Below, in pieces: positions 24,391 through 39,024 of a DNA stretch of 64,000 nucleotides. The stretch is taken from positions 186,001 through 250,000 of the forward strand of contig CAXDII010000646.1 in assembly GCA_963989245.1 (NCBI GenBank), read 5' to 3'. The notes under the pieces are model-generated. The model searched no databases and had not been told where the DNA came from. It worked only from the letters and a program-made list of their open reading frames with translations. Position numbers and translations under genes: made by a program. The first letter of the stretch is position 1, and the number at the start of each line of letters is the position of its first letter. The DNA comes from Nansenia antarctica. Its lineage: Eukaryota; Chordata; Actinopteri; Argentiniformes; Microstomatidae.

Positions 24391-27300
24391 TCAAAATGTG
24401 CTCGTGAAAGGCAGAAAACAACACTTTGATAGTTTGATATAACTTGAGAACGAATGCAAAAAACAGTCCACTCTAAGAACAGGCCGCTTGGACACTTTCA
24501 GAACAGCTCTGTTAATGACTGAAAACAGCTCTCGAAGAGATTGTCAAAAGAGACTCCGAAAACGAAACGTTGATCACTTTTGAGCAAAAGGCTGCACACA
24601 CGCAATTCAAGTTGCTCTGATTGTCATTTAGAGTTACATTATATGATTATTCAACAACAAGTCAAAATGTGCTCGTGAAAGGCAGAAAACAACACTTTGA
24701 TAGTTTGATATAACTTGAGAACGAATGCAAAAAACAGTCCACTCTAAGAACAGGCCGCTTGGACACTTTCAGAACAGCTCTGTTAATGACTGAAAACAGC
24801 TCTCGAAGAGATTGTCAAAAGAGACTCTGAAAACGAAACGTTGATCACTTTTGAGCAAAAGGCTGCACACACGCAATTCAAGTTGCTCTGATTGTCATTT
24901 AGAGTTACATTATAGGATTATTCAACAACAAGTCAAAATGTGCTCGTGAAAGGCAGAAATCAACACTTTGATAGTTTGATATAACTTGAGAACGAATGCA
25001 AAAAACAGTCCACTCTAAGAACAGGCCGCTTGGACACTTTCAGAACAGCTCTGTTAATGACTGAAAACAGCTCTCGAAGAGATTGTCTAAAGAGACTCCG
25101 AAAACGAAACGTTGATCACTTTTGAGCAAAAGGCTGCACACACGCAATTCAAGTTGCTCTGATTGTCATTTAGAGTTACATTATAGGATTATTCAACAAC
25201 AAGTCAAAATGTGCTCGTGAAAGGCAGAAAACAACACTTTGATAGTTTGATATAACTTGAGAACGAATGCAAAAAACAGTCCACTCTAAGAACAGGCCGC
25301 TTGGACACTTTCAGAACAGCTCTGTTAATGACTGAAAACAGCTCTCGAAGAGATTGTCAAAAGAGACTCCGAAAACGAAACGTTGATCACTTTTGAGCAA
25401 AAGGCTGCACACACGCAATTCAAGTTGCTCTGATTGTCATTTAGAGTTACATTATAGGATTATTCAACAACAAGTCAAAATGTGCTCGTGAAAGGCAGAA
25501 AACAACACTTTGATAGTTTGATATAACTTGAGAACGAATGCAAAAAACAGTCCACTCTAAGAACAGGCCGCTTGGACACTTTCAGAACAGCTCTGTTAAT
25601 GACTGAAAACAGCTCTCGAAGAGATTGTCAAAAGAGACTCCGAAAACGAAACGTTGATCACTTTTGAGCAAAAGGCTGCACACACGCAATTCAAGTTGCT
25701 CTGATTGTCATTTAGAGTTACATTATATGATTATTCAACAACAAGTCAAAATGTGCTCGTGAAAGGCAGAAAACAACACTTTGATAGTTTGATATAACTT
25801 GAGAACGAATGCAAAAAACAGTCCACTCTAAGAACAGGCCGCTTGGACACTTTCAGAACAGCTCTGTTAATGACTGAAAACAGCTCTCGAAGAGATTGTC
25901 AAAAGAGACTCCGAAAACGAAACGTTGATCACTTTTGAGCAAAAGGCTGCACACACGCAATTCAAGTTGCTCTGATTGTCATTTAGAGTTACATTATAGG
26001 ATTATTCAACAACAAGTCAAAATGTGCTCGTGAAAGGCAGAAAACAACACTTTGATAGTTTGATATAACTTGAGAACGAATGCAAAAAACAGTCCACTCT
26101 AAGAACAGGCCGCTTGGACACTTTCAGAACAGCTCTGTTAATGACTGAAAACAGCTCTCGAAGAGATTGTCAAAAGAGACTCTGAAAACGAAACGTTGAT
26201 CACTTTTGAGCAAAAGGCTGCACACACGCAATTCAAGTTGCTCTGATTGTCATTTAGAGTTACATTATAGGATTATTCAACAACAAGTCAAAATGTGCTC
26301 GTGAAAGGCAGAAAACAACACTTTGATAGTTTGATATAACTTGAGAACGAATGCAAAAAACAGTCCACTCTAAGAACAGGCCGCTTGGACACTTTCAGAA
26401 CAGCTCTGTTAATGACTGAAAACAGCTCTCGAAGAGATTGTCAAAAGAGACTCCGAAAACGAAACGTTGATCACTTTTGAGCAAAAGGCTGCACACACGC
26501 AATTCAAGTTGCTCTGATTGTCATTTAGAGTTACATTATATGATTATTCAACAACAAGTCAAAATGTGCTCGTGAAAGGCAGAAAACAACACTTTGATAG
26601 TTTGATATAACTTGAGAACGAATGCAAAAAACAGTCCACTCTAAGAACAGGCCGCTTGGACACTTTCAGAACAGCTCTGTTAATGACTGAAAACAGCTCT
26701 CGAAGAGATTGTCAAAAGAGACTCCGAAAACGAAACGTTGATCACTTTTGAGCAAAAGGCTGCACACACGCAATTCAAGTTGCTCTGATTGTCATTTAGA
26801 GTTACATTATAGGATTATTCAACAACAAGTCAAAATGTGCTCGTGAAAGGCAGAAAACAACACTTTGATAGTTTGATATAACTTGAGAACGAATGCAAAA
26901 AACAGTCCACTCTAAGAACAGGCCGCTTGGACACTTTCAGAACAGCTCTGTTAATGACTGAAAACAGCTCTCGAAGAGATTGTCAAAAGAGACTCTGAAA
27001 ACGAAACGTTGATCACTTTTGAGCAAAAGGCTGCACACACGCAATTCAAGTTGCTCTGATTGTCATTTAGAGTTACATTATAGGATTATTCAACAACAAG
27101 TCAAAATGTGCTCGTGAAAGGCAGAAAACAACACTTTGATAGTTTGATATAACTTGAGAACGAATGCAAAAAACAGTCCACTCTAAGAACAGGCCGCTTG
27201 GACACTTTCAGAACAGCTCTGTTAATGACTGAAAACAGCTCTCGAAGAGATTGTCAAAAGAGACTCCGAAAACGAAACGTTGATCACTTTTGAGCAAAAG

Positions 27301-29539
27301 GCTGCACACACGCAATTCAAGTTGCTCTGATTGTCATTTAGAGTTACATTATATGATTATTCAACAACAAGTCAAAATGTGCTCGTGAAAGGCAGAAAAC
27401 AACACTTTGATAGTTTGATATAACTTGAGAACGAATGCAAAAAACAGTCCACTCTAAGAACAGGCCGCTTGGACACTTTCAGAACAGCTCTGTTAATGAC
27501 TGAAAACAGCTCTCGAAGAGATTGTCAAAAGAGACTCCGAAAACGAAACGTTGATCACTTTTGAGCAAAAGGCTGCACACACGCAATTCAAGTTGCTCTG
27601 ATTGTCATTTAGAGTTACATTATAGGATTATTCAACAACAAGTCAAAATGTGCTCGTGAAAGGCAGAAAACAACACTTTGATAGTTTGATATAACTTGAG
27701 AACGAATGCAAAAAACAGTCCACTCTAAGAACAGGCCGCTTGGACACTTTCAGAACAGCTCTGTTAATGACTGAAAACAGCTCTCGAAGAGATTGTCAAA
27801 AGAGACTCTGAAAACGAAACGTTGATCACTTTTGAGCAAAAGGCTGCACACACGCAATTCAAGTTGCTCTGATTGTCATTTAGAGTTACATTATAGGATT
27901 ATTCAACAACAAGTCAAAATGTGCTCGTGAAAGGCAGAAAACAACACTTTGATAGTTTGATATAACTTGAGAACGAATGCAAAAAACAGTCCACTCTAAG
28001 AACAGGCCGCTTGGACACTTTCAGAACAGCTCTGTTAATGACTGAAAACAGCTCTCGAAGAGATTGTCAAAAGAGACTCCGAAAACGAAACGTTGATCAC
28101 TTTTGAGCAAAAGGCTGCACACACGCAATTCAAGTTGCTCTGATTGTCATTTAGAGTTACATTATATGATTATTCAACAACAAGTCAAAATGTGCTCGTG
28201 AAAGGCAGAAAACAACACTTTGATAGTTTGATATAACTTGAGAACGAATGCAAAAAACAGTCCACTCTAAGAACAGGCCGCTTGGACACTTTCAGAACAG
28301 CTCTGTTAATGACTGAAAACAGCTCTCGAAGAGATTGTCAAAAGAGACTCCGAAAACGAAACGTTGATCACTTTTGAGCAAAAGGCTGCACACACGCAAT
28401 TCAAGTTGCTCTGATTGTCATTTAGAGTTACATTATAGGATTATTCAACAACAAGTCAAAATGTGCTCGTGAAAGGCAGAAAACAACACTTTGATAGTTT
28501 GATATAACTTGAGAACGAATGCAAAAAACAGTCCACTCTAAGAACAGGCCGCTTGGACACTTTCAGAACAGCTCTGTTAATGACTGAAAACAGCTCTCGA
28601 AGAGATTGTCAAAAGAGACTCTGAAAACGAAACGTTGATCACTTTTGAGCAAAAGGCTGCACACACGCAATTCAAGTTGCTCTGATTGTCATTTAGAGTT
28701 ACATTATAGGATTATTCAACAACAAGTCAAAATGTGCTCGTGAAAGGCAGAAAACAACACTTTGATAGTTTGATATAACTTGAGAACGAATGCAAAAAAC
28801 AGTCCACTCTAAGAACAGGCCGCTTGGACACTTTCAGAACAGCTCTGTTAATGACTGAAAACAGCTCTCGAAGAGATTGTCAAAAGAGACTCTGAAAACG
28901 AAACGTTGATCACTTTTGAGCAAAAGGCTGCACACACGCAATTCAAGTTGCTCTGATTGTCATTTAGAGTTACATTATAGGATTATTCAACAACAAGTCA
29001 AAATGTGCTCGTGAAAGGCAGAAAACAACACTTTGATAGTTTGATATAACTTGAGAACGAATGCAAAAAACAGTCCACTCTAAGAACAGGCCGCTTGGAC
29101 ACTTTCAGAACAGCTCTGTTAATGACTGAAAACAGCTCTCGAAGAGATTGTCAAAAGAGACTCTGAAAACGAAACGTTGATCACTTTTGAGCAAAAGGCT
29201 GCACACACGCAATTCAAGTTGCTCTGATTGTCATTTAGAGTTACATTATAGGATTATTCAACAACAAGTCAAAATGTGCTCGTGAAAGGCAGAAAACAAC
29301 ACTTTGATAGTTTGATATAACTTGAGAACGAATGCAAAAAACAGTCCACTCTAAGAACAGGCCGCTTGGACACTTTCAGAACAGCTCTGTTAATGACTGA
29401 AAACAGCTCTCGAAGAGATTGTCAAAAGAGACTCCGAAAACGAAACGTTGATCACTTTTGAGCAAAAGGCTGCACACACGCAATTCAAGTTGCTCTGATT
29501 GTCATTTAGAGTTACATTATAGGATTATTCAACAACAAG
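24391..29539. repeat. Array segment, units 91-109: trimer-periodic zone
   Basis: Class order: 3,2,6,1,3,1,2,3,1,2,3,1,2,3,1,2,2,2,1. Units 95-106 are four perfect tandem copies of the trimer 3-1-2, giving a local higher-order period of 813 bp. Units 91-100 match units 178-187 class for class, and units 99-109 match units 119-129, so both ends of this zone have long relatives elsewhere. I saw no private mutation in the zone. Confidence 0.9.
25475..28726. repeat. Trimer higher-order repeat, units 95-106 (3-1-2 x 4)
   Basis: Four tandem copies of the same three-class order, period 813 bp, with no other variation seen. Two further copies stand at units 121-126. This is the most regular short higher-order period in the window. 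Confidence 0.88.
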
Positions 29540-30623
29540 TCAAAATGTGCTCGTGAAAGGCAGAAAACAACACTTTAATAGTTTGATATAACTTGAGAAC
29601 GAATGCAAAAAACAGTCCACTCTAAGAACAGGCCGCTTGGACACTTTCAGAACAGCTCTGTTAATGACTGAAAACAGCTCTCGAAGAGATTGTCAAAAGA
29701 GACTCCGAAAACGAAACGTTGATCACTTTTGAGCAAAAGGCTCCACACACGCAATTCAAGTTGCTCTGATTGTCATTTAGAGTTACATTATAGGATTATT
29801 CAACAACAAGTCAAAATGTGCTCGTGAAAGGCAGAAATCAACACTTTGATAGTTTGATATAACTTGAGAACGAATGCAAAAAACAGTCCACTCTAAGAAC
29901 AGGCCGCTTGGACACTTTCAGAACAGCTCTGTTAATGACTGAAAACCGCTCTCGAAGAGATTGTCAAAAGAGACTCCGAAAACGAAACGTTGATCACGTT
30001 TGAGCAAAAAGCTGCACACACGCAATTCAAGTTGCTCTGATTGTCATTTAGAGTTACATTATAGGATTATTCAACAACAAGTCAAAATGTGCTCGTGAAA
30101 GGCAGAAAACAACACTTTGATAGTTTGATATAACTTGAGAACGAATGCAAAAAACAGTCCACTCTAAGAACAGGCCGCTTGGACACTTTCAGAACAGCTC
30201 TGTTAATGACTGAAAACAGCTCTCGAAGAGATTGTCTAAAGAGACTCCGAAAACGAAACGTTGATCACTTTTGAGCAAAAGGCTGTACACACGCAATTCA
30301 AGTTGCTCTGATTGTCATTTAGAGTTACATTATAGGATTATTCAACAACAAGTCAAAATGTGCTCGTGAAAGGCAGAAAACAACACTTTGATAGTTTGAT
30401 ATAACTTGAGAACGAATGCAAAAAACAGTCCACTCTAAGAACAGGCCGCTTGGACACTTTCAGAACAGCTCTGTTAATGACTGAAAACAGCTCTCGAAGA
30501 GATTGTCAAAAGAGACTCCGAAAACGAAACGTTGATCACTTTTGAGCAAAAGGCTGCACACACGCAATTCAAGTTGCTCTGATTGTCATTTAGAGTTACA
30601 TTATAGGATTATTCAACAACAAG
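29540..30623. repeat. Cassette 9-10-5-1, copy 4 (units 110-113)
   Basis: All diagnostic bases are present. The class 5 unit has a private C205T (30286), absent from copy 5 next door although the two copies belong to one six-unit tandem duplication. Confidence 0.92.
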
Positions 30624-31165
30624 TCAAAATGTGCTCGTGAAAGGCAGAAAACAACACTTTGATAGTTTGATATAACTTGAGAACGAATGCAAAAAACAGT
30701 CCACTCTAAGAACAGGCCGCTTGGACACTTTCAGAACAGCTCTGTTAATGACTGAAAACAGCTCTCGAAGAGATTGTCAAAAGAGACTCTGAAAACGAAA
30801 CGTTGATCACTTTTGAGCAAAAGGCTGCACACACGCAATTCAAGTTGCTCTGATTGTCATTTAGAGTTACATTATAGGATTATTCAACAACAAGTCAAAA
30901 TGTGCTCGTGAAAGGCAGAAAACAACACTTTGATAGTTTGATATAACTTGAGAACGAATGCAAAAAACAGTCCACTCTAAGAACAGGCCGCTTGGACACT
31001 TTCAGAACAGCTCTGTTAATGACTGAAAACAGCTCTCGAAGAGATTGTCAAAAGAGACTCCGAAAACGAAACGTTGATCACTTTTGAGCAAAAGGCTGCA
31101 CACACGCAATTCAAGTTGCTCTGATTGTCATTTAGAGTTACATTATAGGATTATTCAACAACAAG

Positions 31166-32249
31166 TCAAAATGTGCTCGTGAAAGGCAGAAAACAACACT
31201 TTAATAGTTTGATATAACTTGAGAACGAATGCAAAAAACAGTCCACTCTAAGAACAGGCCGCTTGGACACTTTCAGAACAGCTCTGTTAATGACTGAAAA
31301 CAGCTCTCGAAGAGATTGTCAAAAGAGACTCCGAAAACGAAACGTTGATCACTTTTGAGCAAAAGGCTCCACACACGCAATTCAAGTTGCTCTGATTGTC
31401 ATTTAGAGTTACATTATAGGATTATTCAACAACAAGTCAAAATGTGCTCGTGAAAGGCAGAAATCAACACTTTGATAGTTTGATATAACTTGAGAACGAA
31501 TGCAAAAAACAGTCCACTCTAAGAACAGGCCGCTTGGACACTTTCAGAACAGCTCTGTTAATGACTGAAAACCGCTCTCGAAGAGATTGTCAAAAGAGAC
31601 TCCGAAAACGAAACGTTGATCACGTTTGAGCAAAAAGCTGCACACACGCAATTCAAGTTGCTCTGATTGTCATTTAGAGTTACATTATAGGATTATTCAA
31701 CAACAAGTCAAAATGTGCTCGTGAAAGGCAGAAAACAACACTTTGATAGTTTGATATAACTTGAGAACGAATGCAAAAAACAGTCCACTCTAAGAACAGG
31801 CCGCTTGGACACTTTCAGAACAGCTCTGTTAATGACTGAAAACAGCTCTCGAAGAGATTGTCTAAAGAGACTCCGAAAACGAAACGTTGATCACTTTTGA
31901 GCAAAAGGCTGCACACACGCAATTCAAGTTGCTCTGATTGTCATTTAGAGTTACATTATAGGATTATTCAACAACAAGTCAAAATGTGCTCGTGAAAGGC
32001 AGAAAACAACACTTTGATAGTTTGATATAACTTGAGAACGAATGCAAAAAACAGTCCACTCTAAGAACAGGCCGCTTGGACACTTTCAGAACAGCTCTGT
32101 TAATGACTGAAAACAGCTCTCGAAGAGATTGTCAAAAGAGACTCCGAAAACGAAACGTTGATCACTTTTGAGCAAAAGGCTGCACACACGCAATTCAAGT
32201 TGCTCTGATTGTCATTTAGAGTTACATTATAGGATTATTCAACAACAAG
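31166..32249. repeat. Cassette 9-10-5-1, copy 5 (units 116-119)
   Basis: All diagnostic bases are present with no private change. Followed by class 2 and then the 3-1-2 trimers of units 121-126. Confidence 0.92.
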
Positions 32250-34959
32250 TCAAAATGTGCTCGTGAAAGGCAGAAAACAACACTTTGATAGTTTGATATA
32301 ACTTGAGAACGAATGCAAAAAACAGTCCACTCTAAGAACAGGCCGCTTGGACACTTTCAGAACAGCTCTGTTAATGACTGAAAACAGCTCTCGAAGAGAT
32401 TGTCAAAAGAGACTCTGAAAACGAAACGTTGATCACTTTTGAGCAAAAGGCTGCACACACGCAATTCAAGTTGCTCTGATTGTCATTTAGAGTTACATTA
32501 TAGGATTATTCAACAACAAGTCAAAATGTGCTCGTGAAAGGCAGAAAACAACACTTTGATAGTTTGATATAACTTGAGAACGAATGCAAAAAACAGTCCA
32601 CTCTAAGAACAGGCCGCTTGGACACTTTCAGAACAGCTCTGTTAATGACTGAAAACAGCTCTCGAAGAGATTGTCAAAAGAGACTCCGAAAACGAAACGT
32701 TGATCACTTTTGAGCAAAAGGCTGCACACACGCAATTCAAGTTGCTCTGATTGTCATTTAGAGTTACATTATATGATTATTCAACAACAAGTCAAAATGT
32801 GCTCGTGAAAGGCAGAAAACAACACTTTGATAGTTTGATATAACTTGAGAACGAATGCAAAAAACAGTCCACTCTAAGAACAGGCCGCTTGGACACTTTC
32901 AGAACAGCTCTGTTAATGACTGAAAACAGCTCTCGAAGAGATTGTCAAAAGAGACTCCGAAAACGAAACGTTGATCACTTTTGAGCAAAAGGCTGCACAC
33001 ACGCAATTCAAGTTGCTCTGATTGTCATTTAGAGTTACATTATAGGATTATTCAACAACAAGTCAAAATGTGCTCGTGAAAGGCAGAAAACAACACTTTG
33101 ATAGTTTGATATAACTTGAGAACGAATGCAAAAAACAGTCCACTCTAAGAACAGGCCGCTTGGACACTTTCAGAACAGCTCTGTTAATGACTGAAAACAG
33201 CTCTCGAAGAGATTGTCAAAAGAGACTCTGAAAACGAAACGTTGATCACTTTTGAGCAAAAGGCTGCACACACGCAATTCAAGTTGCTCTGATTGTCATT
33301 TAGAGTTACATTATAGGATTATTCAACAACAAGTCAAAATGTGCTCGTGAAAGGCAGAAAACAACACTTTGATAGTTTGATATAACTTGAGAACGAATGC
33401 AAAAAACAGTCCACTCTAAGAACAGGCCGCTTGGACACTTTCAGAACAGCTCTGTTAATGACTGAAAACAGCTCTCGAAGAGATTGTCAAAAGAGACTCC
33501 GAAAACGAAACGTTGATCACTTTTGAGCAAAAGGCTGCACACACGCAATTCAAGTTGCTCTGATTGTCATTTAGAGTTACATTATATGATTATTCAACAA
33601 CAAGTCAAAATGTGCTCGTGAAAGGCAGAAAACAACACTTTGATAGTTTGATATAACTTGAGAACGAATGCAAAAAACAGTCCACTCTAAGAACAGGCCG
33701 CTTGGACACTTTCAGAACAGCTCTGTTAATGACTGAAAACAGCTCTCGAAGAGATTGTCAAAAGAGACTCCGAAAACGAAACGTTGATCACTTTTGAGCA
33801 AAAGGCTGCACACACGCAATTCAAGTTGCTCTGATTGTCATTTAGAGTTACATTATAGGATTATTCAACAACAAGTCAAAATGTGCTCGTGAAAGGCAGA
33901 AAACAACACTTTGATAGTTTGATATAACTTGAGAACGAATGCAAAAAACAGTCCACTCTAAGAACAGGCCGCTTGGACACTTTCAGAACAGCTCTGTTAA
34001 TGACTGAAAACAGCTCTCGAAGAGATTGTCAAAAGAGACTCTGAAAACTAAACGTTGATCACTTTTGAGCAAAAGGCTGCACACACGCAATTCAAGTTGC
34101 TCTGATTGTCATTTAGAGTTACATTATAGGATTATTCAACAACAAGTCAAAATGTGCTCGTGAAAGGCAGAAAACAACACTTTGATAGTTTGATATAACT
34201 TGAGAACGAATGCAAAAAACAGTCCACTCTAAGAACAGGCCGCTTGGACACTTTCAGAACAGCTCTGTTAATGACTGAAAACAGCTCTCGAAGAGATTGT
34301 CAAAAGAGACTCTGAAAACGAAACGTTGATCACTTTTGAGCAAAAGGCTGCACACACGCAATTCAAGTTGCTCTGATTGTCATTTAGAGTTACATTATAG
34401 GATTATTCAACAACAAGTCAAAATGTGCTCGTGAAAGGCAGAAAACAACACTTTGATAGTTTGATATAACTTGAGAACGAATGCAAAAAACAGTCCACTC
34501 TAAGAACAGGCCGCTTGGACACTTTCAGAACAGCTCTGTTAATGACTGAAAACAGCTCTCGAAGAGATTGTCAAAAGAGACTCTGAAAACGAAACGTTGA
34601 TCACTTTTGAGCAAAAGGCTGCACACACGCAATTCAAGTTGCTCTGATTGTCATTTAGAGTTACATTATAGGATTATTCAACAACAAGTCAAAATGTGCT
34701 CGTGAAAGGCAGAAAACAACACTTTGATAGTTTGATATAACTTGAGAACGAATGCAAAAAACAGTCCACTCTAAGAACAGGCCGCTTGGACACTTTCAGA
34801 ACAGCTCTGTTAATGACTGAAAACAGCTCTCGAAGAGATTGTCAAAAGAGACTCCGAAAACGAAACGTTGATCACTTTTGAGCAAAAGGCTGCACACACG
34901 CAATTCAAGTTGCTCTGATTGTCATTTAGAGTTACATTATAGGATTATTCAACAACAAG

Positions 34960-35230
34960 TCAAAATGTGCTCGTGAAAGGCAGAAAACAACACTTTAATA
35001 GTTTGATATAACTTGAGAACGAATGCAAAAAACAGTCCACTCTAAGAACAGGCCGCTTGGACACTTTCAGAACAGCTCTGTTAATGACTGAAAACAGCTC
35101 TCGAAGAGATTGTCAAAAGAGACTCTGAAAACGAAACGTTGATCACTTTTGAGCAAAAGGCTGCACACACGCAATTCAAGTTGCTCTGATTGTCATTTAG
35201 AGTTACATTATAGGATTATTCAACAACAAG
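34960..35230. repeat. Class 12 monomer, unit 130 (A38 on T167)
   Basis: First of three units (130, 143, 159) that join A38 with T167, a combination consistent with recombination of class 9 and class 2 between positions 38 and 167. All three lie two or three units upstream of a cassette, so they probably descend from one event and were then copied as part of a larger block. The others are at 38483-38753 and 42819-43089. Confidence 0.82.
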
Positions 35231-35501
35231 TCAAAATGTGCTCGTGAAAGGCAGAAAACAACACTTTGATAGTTTGATATAACTTGAGAACGAATGCAAA
35301 AAACAGTCCACTCTAAGAACAGGCCGCTTGGACACTTTCAGAACAGCTCTGTTAATGACTGAAAACAGCTCTCGAAGAGATTGTCAAAAGAGACTCCGAA
35401 AACGAAACGTTGATCACTTTTGAGCAAAAGGCTGCACACACGCAATTCAAGTTGCTCTGATTGTCATTTAGAGTTACATTATAGGATTATTCAACAACAA
35501 G

Positions 35502-36585
35502 TCAAAATGTGCTCGTGAAAGGCAGAAAACAACACTTTAATAGTTTGATATAACTTGAGAACGAATGCAAAAAACAGTCCACTCTAAGAACAGGCCGCTT
35601 GGACACTTTCAGAACAGCTCTGTTAATGACTGAAAACAGCTCTCGAAGAGATTGTCAAAAGAGACTCCGAAAACGAAACGTTGATCACTTTTGAGCAAAA
35701 GGCTCCACACACGCAATTCAAGTTGCTCTGATTGTCATTTAGAGTTACATTATAGGATTATTCAACAACAAGTCAAAATGTGCTCGTGAAAGGCAGAAAT
35801 CAACACTTTGATAGTTTGATATAACTTGAGAACGAATGCAAAAAACAGTCCACTCTAAGAACAGGCCGCTTGGACACTTTCAGAACAGCTCTGTTAATGA
35901 CTGAAAACCGCTCTCGAAGAGATTGTCAAAAGAGACTCCGAAAACGAAACGTTGATCACGTTTGAGCAAAAAGCTGCACACACGCAATTCAAGTTGCTCT
36001 GATTGTCATTTAGAGTTACATTATAGGATTATTCAACAACAAGTCAAAATGTGCTCGTGAAAGGCAGAAAACAACACTTTGATAGTTTGATATAACTTGA
36101 GAACGAATGCAAAAAACAGTCCACTCTAAGAACAGGCCGCTTGGACACTTTCAGAACAGCTCTGTTAATGACTGAAAACAGCTCTCGAAGAGATTGTCTA
36201 AAGAGACTCCGAAAACGAAACGTTGATCACTTTTGAGCAAAAGGCTGCACACACGCAATTCAAGTTGCTCTGATTGTCATTTAGAGTTACATTATAGGAT
36301 TATTCAACAACAAGTCAAAATGTGCTCGTGAAAGGCAGAAAACAACACTTTGATAGTTTGATATAACTTGAGAACGAATGCAAAAAACAGTCCACTCTAA
36401 GAACAGGCCGCTTGGACACTTTCAGAACAGCTCTGTTAATGACTGAAAACAGCTCTCGAAGAGATTGTCAAAAGAGACTCCGAAAACGAAACGTTGATCA
36501 CTTTTGAGCAAAAGGCTGCACACACGCAATTCAAGTTGCTCTGATTGTCATTTAGAGTTACATTATAGGATTATTCAACAACAAG
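35502..36585. repeat. Cassette 9-10-5-1, copy 6 (units 132-135)
   Basis: Part of the string 12,1,9,10,5,1,5,1,3. It shares this nine-unit context exactly with copy 7, thirteen units downstream. Confidence 0.92.
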
Positions 36586-39024
36586 TCAAAATGTGCTCGT
36601 GAAAGGCAGAAAACAACACTTTGATAGTTTGATATAACTTGAGAACGAATGCAAAAAACAGTCCACTCTAAGAACAGGCCGCTTGGACACTTTCAGAACA
36701 GCTCTGTTAATGACTGAAAACAGCTCTCGAAGAGATTGTCTAAAGAGACTCCGAAAACGAAACGTTGATCACTTTTGAGCAAAAGGCTGCACACACGCAA
36801 TTCAAGTTGCTCTGATTGTCATTTAGAGTTACATTATAGGATTATTCAACAACAAGTCAAAATGTGCTCGTGAAAGGCAGAAAACAACACTTTGATAGTT
36901 TGATATAACTTGAGAACGAATGCAAAAAACAGTCCACTCTAAGAACAGGCCGCTTGGACACTTTCAGAACAGCTCTGTTAATGACTGAAAACAGCTCTCG
37001 AAGAGATTGTCAAAAGAGACTCCGAAAACGAAACGTTGATCACTTTTGAGCAAAAGGCTGCACACACGCAATTCAAGTTGCTCTGATTGTCATTTAGAGT
37101 TACATTATAGGATTATTCAACAACAAGTCAAAATGTGCTCGTGAAAGGCAGAAAACAACACTTTGATAGTTTGATATAACTTGAGAACGAATGCAAAAAA
37201 CAGTCCACTCTAAGAACAGGCCGCTTGGACACTTTCAGAACAGCTCTGTTAATGACTGAAAACAGCTCTCGAAGAGATTGTCAAAAGAGACTCCGAAAAC
37301 GAAACGTTGATCACTTTTGAGCAAAAGGCTGCACACACGCAATTCAAGTTGCTCTGATTGTCATTTAGAGTTACATTATATGATTATTCAACAACAAGTC
37401 AAAATGTGCTCGTGAAAGGCAGAAAACAACACTTTGATAGTTTGATATAACTTGAGAACGAATGCAAAAAACAGTCCACTCTAAGAACAGGCCGCTTGGA
37501 CACTTTCAGAACAGCTCTGTTAATGACTGAAAACAGCTCTCGAAGAGATTGTCAAAAGAGACTCTGAAAACGAAACGTTGATCACTTTTGAGCAAAAGGC
37601 TGCACACACGCAATTCAAGTTGCTCTGATTGTCATTTAGAGTTACATTATAGGATTATTCAACAACAAGTCAAAATGTGCTCGTGAAAGGCAGAAATCAA
37701 CACTTTGATAGTTTGATATAACTTGAGAACGAATGCAAAAAACAGTCCACTCTAAGAACAGGCCGCTTGGACACTTTCAGAACAGCTCTGTTAATGACTG
37801 AAAACAGCTCTCGAAGAGATTGTCAAAAGAGACTCTGAAAACGAAACGTTGATCACTTTTGAGCAAAAGGCTGCACACACGCAATTCAAGTTGCTCTGAT
37901 TGTCATTTAGAGTTACATTATAGGATTATTCAACAACAAGTCAAAATGTGCTCGTGAAAGGCAGAAAACAACACTTTGATAGTTTGATATAACTTGAGAA
38001 CGAATGCAAAAAACAGTCCACTCTAAGAACAGGCCGCTTGGACACTTTCAGAACAGCTCTGTTAATGACTGAAAACAGCTCTCGAAGAGATTGTCAAAAG
38101 AGACTCTGAAAACGAAACGTTGATCACTTTTGAGCAAAAGGCTGCACACACGCAATTCAAGTTGCTCTGATTGTCATTTAGAGTTACATTATAGGATTAT
38201 TCAACAACAAGTCAAAATGTGCTCGTGAAAGGCAGAAAACAACACTTTGATAGTTTGATATAACTTGAGAACGAATGCAAAAAACAGTCCACTCTAAGAA
38301 CAGGCCGCTTGGACACTTTCAGAACAGCTCTGTTAATGACTGAAAACAGCTCTCGAAGAGATTGTCAAAAGAGACTCCGAAAACGAAACGTTGATCACTT
38401 TTGAGCAAAAGGCTGCACACACGCAATTCAAGTTGCTCTGATTGTCATTTAGAGTTACATTATAGGATTATTCAACAACAAGTCAAAATGTGCTCGTGAA
38501 AGGCAGAAAACAACACTTTAATAGTTTGATATAACTTGAGAACGAATGCAAAAAACAGTCCACTCTAAGAACAGGCCGCTTGGACACTTTCAGAACAGCT
38601 CTGTTAATGACTGAAAACAGCTCTCGAAGAGATTGTCAAAAGAGACTCTGAAAACGAAACGTTGATCACTTTTGAGCAAAAGGCTGCACACACGCAATTC
38701 AAGTTGCTCTGATTGTCATTTAGAGTTACATTATAGGATTATTCAACAACAAGTCAAAATGTGCTCGTGAAAGGCAGAAAACAACACTTTGATAGTTTGA
38801 TATAACTTGAGAACGAATGCAAAAAACAGTCCACTCTAAGAACAGGCCGCTTGGACACTTTCAGAACAGCTCTGTTAATGACTGAAAACAGCTCTCGAAG
38901 AGATTGTCAAAAGAGACTCCGAAAACGAAACGTTGATCACTTTTGAGCAAAAGGCTGCACACACGCAATTCAAGTTGCTCTGATTGTCATTTAGAGTTAC
39001 ATTATAGGATTATTCAACAACAAG

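Larger units (their letters stand above)
29269..32520. repeat. 6-unit tandem duplication, units 109-114 and 115-120
   Basis: Both copies read 1,9,10,5,1,2. They differ only by the private C205T in unit 112. Period 1626 bp. Confidence 0.88.
29540..34959. repeat. Array segment, units 110-129
   Basis: Class order: 9,10,5,1,2,1,9,10,5,1,2,3,1,2,3,1,2,2,2,1. With unit 109 in front, the first twelve units read as two tandem copies of the six-unit block 1,9,10,5,1,2 (1626-bp period). The rest repeats the order of units 99-109. Private changes: C205T in unit 112 (30286) and G174T in unit 126 (34049), neither present in the matching copies, so both arose after duplication. Confidence 0.9.
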
